A stretch of DNA of 9,187 nt from Treponema sp. Its GTDB lineage: Bacteria > Spirochaetota > Spirochaetia > Treponematales > Breznakiellaceae. The stretch covers positions 1 through 9,187 of the forward strand of contig JAIRLQ010000150.1 in assembly GCA_031259345.1 (NCBI GenBank). Direction: 5' to 3'. Position numbers and translations under genes: made by a program. This document shows positions 6,790 to 9,187 of this stretch, piece after piece. The notes beneath the pieces are model-generated. The model did no database searches. It was given only the letters and a program-made list of their open reading frames with translations, and had not been told where the DNA came from. Position 1 is the first letter of the stretch; each line of letters starts with the position of its first letter.

Positions 6790-6825
6790 GGAACCTCCAA
6801 AAAACTTCAGTTTTTTGGAGGTTCC
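6790..6825 (+). terminator. Strong hairpin after CE12-CE8 gene, probable terminator
   Basis: A 17-bp perfect stem, 6790-6806 with 6809-6825, starts 21 bp after the TAA stop. Its arms carry A6 and T6 runs, and the core ends ACTTCAGT. No pure T-run follows on either strand: AT-rich sequence lies beyond a C-run on the plus strand, and a T-rich stretch lies several bases beyond on the minus strand. It may serve both convergent genes. Confidence 0.65.
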
Positions 6826-6846
6826 CCCTAATATATTTTAAGCGGA

Positions 6847-6878
6847 AGTTGTTCGGAAACTGGAGTTTCTAAACAACT
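6847..6878 (-). terminator. Hairpin after the convergent barrel gene
   Basis: AGTTGTT (6847-6853) pairs with AACAACT (6872-6878), and inside it GAAACT (6856-6861) pairs with AGTTTC (6864-6869), separated by a 2x2 mismatch. It begins 11 bp past the TAG of the minus-strand gene. The plus strand has a T5 run at 6885-6889 just beyond it, so it could also act on rightward read-through. Orientation is uncertain. Confidence 0.5.
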
Positions 6879-6889
6879 CTCCTGTTTTT

Positions 6890-8317
6890 CTACCAGTACA
6901 AGACGAATTTAAAGTAGAGACCGCTCACCTCGTACTTCTCGTCAGTACCGTCAGTTCCCTTTTGCTTGTATTTGATCTGGCCTTCTTCCTTGCTTTCCAG
7001 GCTGCGGTTCATGGCAATGCCCTTATTCTGGTTAAAGCCGATAACAAAGCGGCTGTTTTTGAATAATTTCAGGCCCGCATAGACTTCGTAGCCGATATTT
7101 TCCGCAGGGGAGAATGTATGTTCAAAGGCCTTTCCGCCGTTAGTTTTTTCACTAACTCCGTCTTTTGTTTTCCATTCTGCTTCACCCAGGCTGCCCAGTA
7201 TTACGCCGCCGCCCAGAAAGTAACGGTTGGAAAAGGTACATTGGACATCAAGAGAAGCGGAAAGGATCGTCAGGGGTTCCCGGTAAATATGTTCGATTGA
7301 GTGAAAAGAAAAACCAAGGTTTCCGTCTATGGCAATGGGGTCCGCATTGTAACGGACGCCCGTGGCTAAGCCCAGGGCGAGGGTGTCCCTGAAATCGGTG
7401 GTTCTCCGGTCCGAGGATGTCGAAGCAGTACCGCTCAGTACGTCAATATTCTTTTCGTAGTATCCAATAGCCAGGCCGATAGGAATGGAGAGCGCGTTGT
7501 TGAGCGTCAGGGTGTAACGGAAATCCGCGCCTGTGGAATTCCCTGAATAAATATCCGCTCCGTTTAAGGCATAGAGTACTTCTCCCTGAAGGTTTCCGGA
7601 ACCCGCGGCAAATTCATGAAGTTTCAGGGAACCATAAATCTGGGGGGCGTATTCGCTCACCACCGGACTGCCGTGGTCAGAAACGCTTCCATCCAAATCG
7701 TAAAGCCGGGCTGTTGCTTCATCAAAACGGTAGTTGGTGGTAAAAGCCCCGGTAATCCGGAAGGGCGCATCGTTAAACGTACTTCTATATAGTGCTTCTA
7801 TTTCGTAGTTGTAGGTAGTGGCGGTTTTGAGCATATAAAGGACCGATTCGGTCTCATAGCGGGAAACTTTGCCGAAATAGGATGCTTCGGTTTTGTATTT
7901 TCCCGCCTTCAAGTTAAGTTCCACCGGCAGATCCAACCCCAATGCCTTGAAAACTCCGGCTTTCCCATATACGGTATCCAGCGTGGGGGAAAAATCCGAC
8001 TGCCCGTAATACTCAAGCTGTAAGGGCACATAGAGCGATCCGGGCCGGTGGGTCGAGGCCAGTTTTACGTAGCCTTCGAGAAATTCCGCCGGTTTATACC
8101 ATACATAGATGTTGGCGTTGGTATAAAAGCCGTTCCGCTGTTCCTCATAAGCACCGTTCCCTTTGCCGCTTCCAATCGCCTGTTCTTCTTCGGAGGCGTT
8201 TCCAATCGTGTAAATGGTGGTCAGATCGCCGGTTACCGTAAAACCGTTATCTTCCTGGGTGAACACCGCCGCCGCCACGATTAACAATAAGCCAATAACC
8301 ACTATTCGTTTCATCAT
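6890..8317 (-). CDS. Predicted outer-membrane beta-barrel protein
   Basis: A 475-residue exported protein of unknown function. It starts MMKRIVVIGLLLIVAAAVF, a signal peptide probably cleaved near residue 20, followed by the acidic mature start EDNGF. The rest is rich in alternating polar and hydrophobic strands with many Tyr, Gly and Thr, has no long hydrophobic helix and essentially no Cys, and ends FKFVLYW. A terminal aromatic after alternating residues is the usual outer-membrane barrel signal. AGGAG lies 8 nt before the ATG at 8317. It converges on the CE12-CE8 gene and diverges from the last gene, sharing a 269-bp spacer with it. Its place among pectin genes suggests a channel for pectic oligosaccharides, analogous in role to KdgM-type porins, but I see no specific similarity and the substrate is unknown. 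A structural or adhesin barrel is the alternative. Confidence 0.8.
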   Translation of the reverse strand: MMKRIVVIGLLLIVAAAVFTQEDNGFTVTGDLTTIYTIGNASEEEQAIGSGKGNGAYEEQRNGFYTNANIYVWYKPAEFLEGYVKLASTHRPGSLYVPLQLEYYGQSDFSPTLDTVYGKAGVFKALGLDLPVELNLKAGKYKTEASYFGKVSRYETESVLYMLKTATTYNYEIEALYRSTFNDAPFRITGAFTTNYRFDEATARLYDLDGSVSDHGSPVVSEYAPQIYGSLKLHEFAAGSGNLQGEVLYALNGADIYSGNSTGADFRYTLTLNNALSIPIGLAIGYYEKNIDVLSGTASTSSDRRTTDFRDTLALGLATGVRYNADPIAIDGNLGFSFHSIEHIYREPLTILSASLDVQCTFSNRYFLGGGVILGSLGEAEWKTKDGVSEKTNGGKAFEHTFSPAENIGYEVYAGLKLFKNSRFVIGFNQNKGIAMNRSLESKEEGQIKYKQKGTDGTDEKYEVSGLYFKFVLYW

Positions 8318-8325
8318 TGATTTCT

Positions 8326-8330
8326 CTCCT
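8326..8330 (-). promoter_or_regulatory. Ribosome binding site of barrel gene
   Basis: AGGAG on the minus strand, 8 nt before ATG 8317 and 11 nt before the in-frame ATG at 8314. The spacing favours 8317. Confidence 0.7.
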
Positions 8331-8376
8331 CACCGGTAACCAGCATAGTTTTCGGATTAAACCGTAATGTTATGAA

Positions 8377-8409
8377 CCTTTCCCAAAACCCGGTTAGTTT
8401 TGGGAAGGG
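8377..8409. other. 13-bp stem-loop in divergent spacer
   Basis: CCTTTCCCAAAAC (8377-8389) pairs with GTTTTGGGAAGGG (8397-8409), with one G-U pair and a 7-nt loop. It resembles the terminators seen elsewhere in the window but lies between the starts of two divergent genes, where no gene should end. If the barrel promoter is to its right it would be in that leader, as a possible attenuator or stability element. Neither side has a clear T-run. Confidence 0.5.
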
Positions 8410-8586
8410 CTCTTGTTACTACAATTAACCATTGTCCGGAGAAAAAATTCCGCTTAATTATTGCATTATTCTGTCATTTTATGAAAAAAGTCGGAAAAGT
8501 GAAAAAAATTGACGGTATTTTTTCCCATAAAGGGATGAATATAAGACCAAAGAATTAATAGTACATTAGCCTCACGGGGAGATATT
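8410..8586 (+). promoter_or_regulatory. AT-rich divergent promoter region
   Basis: This noncoding stretch becomes strongly A/T-rich at about 8450-8550. A TATAAG at 8540-8545 is a plausible -10 for the lipoprotein gene at 8587, and TTGACG at 8509-8514 is a good -35 hexamer, but they are 25 bp apart and do not form a standard pair. Exact promoters for either gene cannot be assigned. Confidence 0.3.
8578..8581 (+). promoter_or_regulatory. Ribosome binding site of truncated lipoprotein gene
   Basis: GGAG within GGGGAGA, 5 nt before ATG 8587. It supports that start even though the gene has no stop inside the window. Confidence 0.65.
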
Positions 8587-9187
8587 ATGAGGTTTTTTAA
8601 CAGAGCTTATAAGGTTTTTATTTCAATGATCGCGGTCTTTTTGATCGGTAGCTGCCAATTATTTAACGGTGGTGACGTGTTTTTTTATAAGGAAAACAAT
8701 CCTAACGGATTTTCCGCGGTAGAGTTGTACGATTCTGCCGAGGGGGGCAACCTGTTTCGGCTGTCCTTTGGCACGAGTTCCCGTGCGGCCGGCGATCTGG
8801 GCCAGAATACCAATCAGGGTATGGGAGTTACGGTGAATCCTGACGGTTCTCTCCTTATTAAAGCGGTGAATACCTCCAATAATGCGGGAAAAATCGCCGG
8901 CAGTGAGGATGGGATCACCTATTTTTATACGGAAGTTGATAAGGGCAAAAATTTCCGCCTGAGCGCCGATTTTGAAGTCCACACATTTGGATTTTCCAAC
9001 AATAAACCGGATCTGAACGGCCAGGAGGCCTTTGGGCTGATGGCCCGGGACTATGTTCCCCAGTATCCCGGGTATAGCATGGAAGAAGTCCGGTACGCCA
9101 CCAACGGCGGTTATTATACCGGCGCGGGACGCCCCGACGGACCGGGGGGTTCGGGAAATATGGTAATGGTAGGGGGGGTAAAGCGGG
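8587..9187 (+). CDS. Lipoprotein, N-terminal part; possible pectate-lyase-type protein
   Basis: Open to the right edge: 200 codons are visible without a stop. The first residues, MRFFNRAYKVF then a hydrophobic run ending LIGSC, form a lipoprotein signal with C23 as the lipidated Cys. From about residue 75 a beta-rich domain appears (GSLLIKA, GKIAGSEDGITYFYTEV, NFRLSADFEV, NGQEAFGLMARD, then GNMVMVGG). The pattern of a strand, GQE-FGLMARD and a later NMV-VGG is one I associate, from memory, with the accessory sandwich domain of secreted pectate-lyase and related right-handed-helix proteins. The catalytic part would lie beyond the window, so the enzyme class is unproven. GGAG lies 5 nt before the start. 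It diverges from the barrel gene and may share regulation with it. Confidence is high that it is a lipoprotein gene, low to moderate for pectate lyase. Confidence 0.8.
   Translation, partial: MRFFNRAYKVFISMIAVFLIGSCQLFNGGDVFFYKENNPNGFSAVELYDSAEGGNLFRLSFGTSSRAAGDLGQNTNQGMGVTVNPDGSLLIKAVNTSNNAGKIAGSEDGITYFYTEVDKGKNFRLSADFEVHTFGFSNNKPDLNGQEAFGLMARDYVPQYPGYSMEEVRYATNGGYYTGAGRPDGPGGSGNMVMVGGVKR

Noticed and set aside
8659..8982. Minus-strand 107-codon open frame near the right edge
   Set aside because: Antisense to the lipoprotein, which has a signal peptide, lipobox and ribosome site on the plus strand.

Overview
The window looks like a pectin-degradation locus from a Treponema-like spirochete. 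The taxonomic reading rests on spirochete-style lipoproteins, a FIVAR-repeat lipoprotein, an apparent outer-membrane beta-barrel, strong AGGAGG-type ribosome sites, roughly balanced GC by eye, and intergenic spaces rich in perfect palindromes. It is an inference: there is no rRNA or housekeeping marker here. A gut or rumen treponeme that feeds on plant pectin would fit.

Layout, left to right. Positions 1-175 are intergenic: a hairpin whose T-run lies on the minus strand, a 42-bp palindromic repeat, and a leader with a strong ribosome site. At 176-3220 (+) is a lipoprotein with two FIVAR repeats, a module I do not recognise, a Big_2-like Ig domain, an SbsA-type Ig domain and a C-terminal pectin methylesterase (CE8). 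Its stop codon lies inside its own terminator stem. The space 3221-3648 has no convincing gene but is crowded with stem-loops, including a second exact copy of the 42-bp repeat. At 3649-6768 (+) is a paralogue with the same back half (module, Ig, Ig, CE8), in which the FIVAR lipoprotein front is replaced by a signal peptide and a GDSL rhamnogalacturonan acetylesterase (CE12). Two hairpins at 6790-6878 separate it from a convergent gene at 6890-8317 (-), a signal-peptide protein with the look of an outer-membrane barrel. A 269-bp divergent spacer containing another hairpin leads to 8587-9187 (+), the start of a lipoprotein that runs off the window. Its N-terminal domain resembles the accessory domain of secreted pectate-lyase-type proteins.

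How the genes may work together: the two esterases would strip methyl esters from homogalacturonan (CE8, twice) and acetyl groups from rhamnogalacturonan I (CE12). That would expose the backbone to lyases, of which the truncated last gene may be one. The barrel protein is a candidate channel for the released oligosaccharides, but that role rests only on its position. The enzymes have mixed predicted anchoring: the first and last are lipoproteins, the second is probably released from the inner membrane.

The most unusual items are the unrecognised ~190-residue module shared by both esterases, the swap of N-termini between tandem paralogues, the altered LGRPW motif in both CE8 domains, the identical palindromes flanking the first gene, and a structured, possibly RNA-level element at 3413-3500. 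No tRNA, rRNA, CRISPR array, transposase or integrase was seen.
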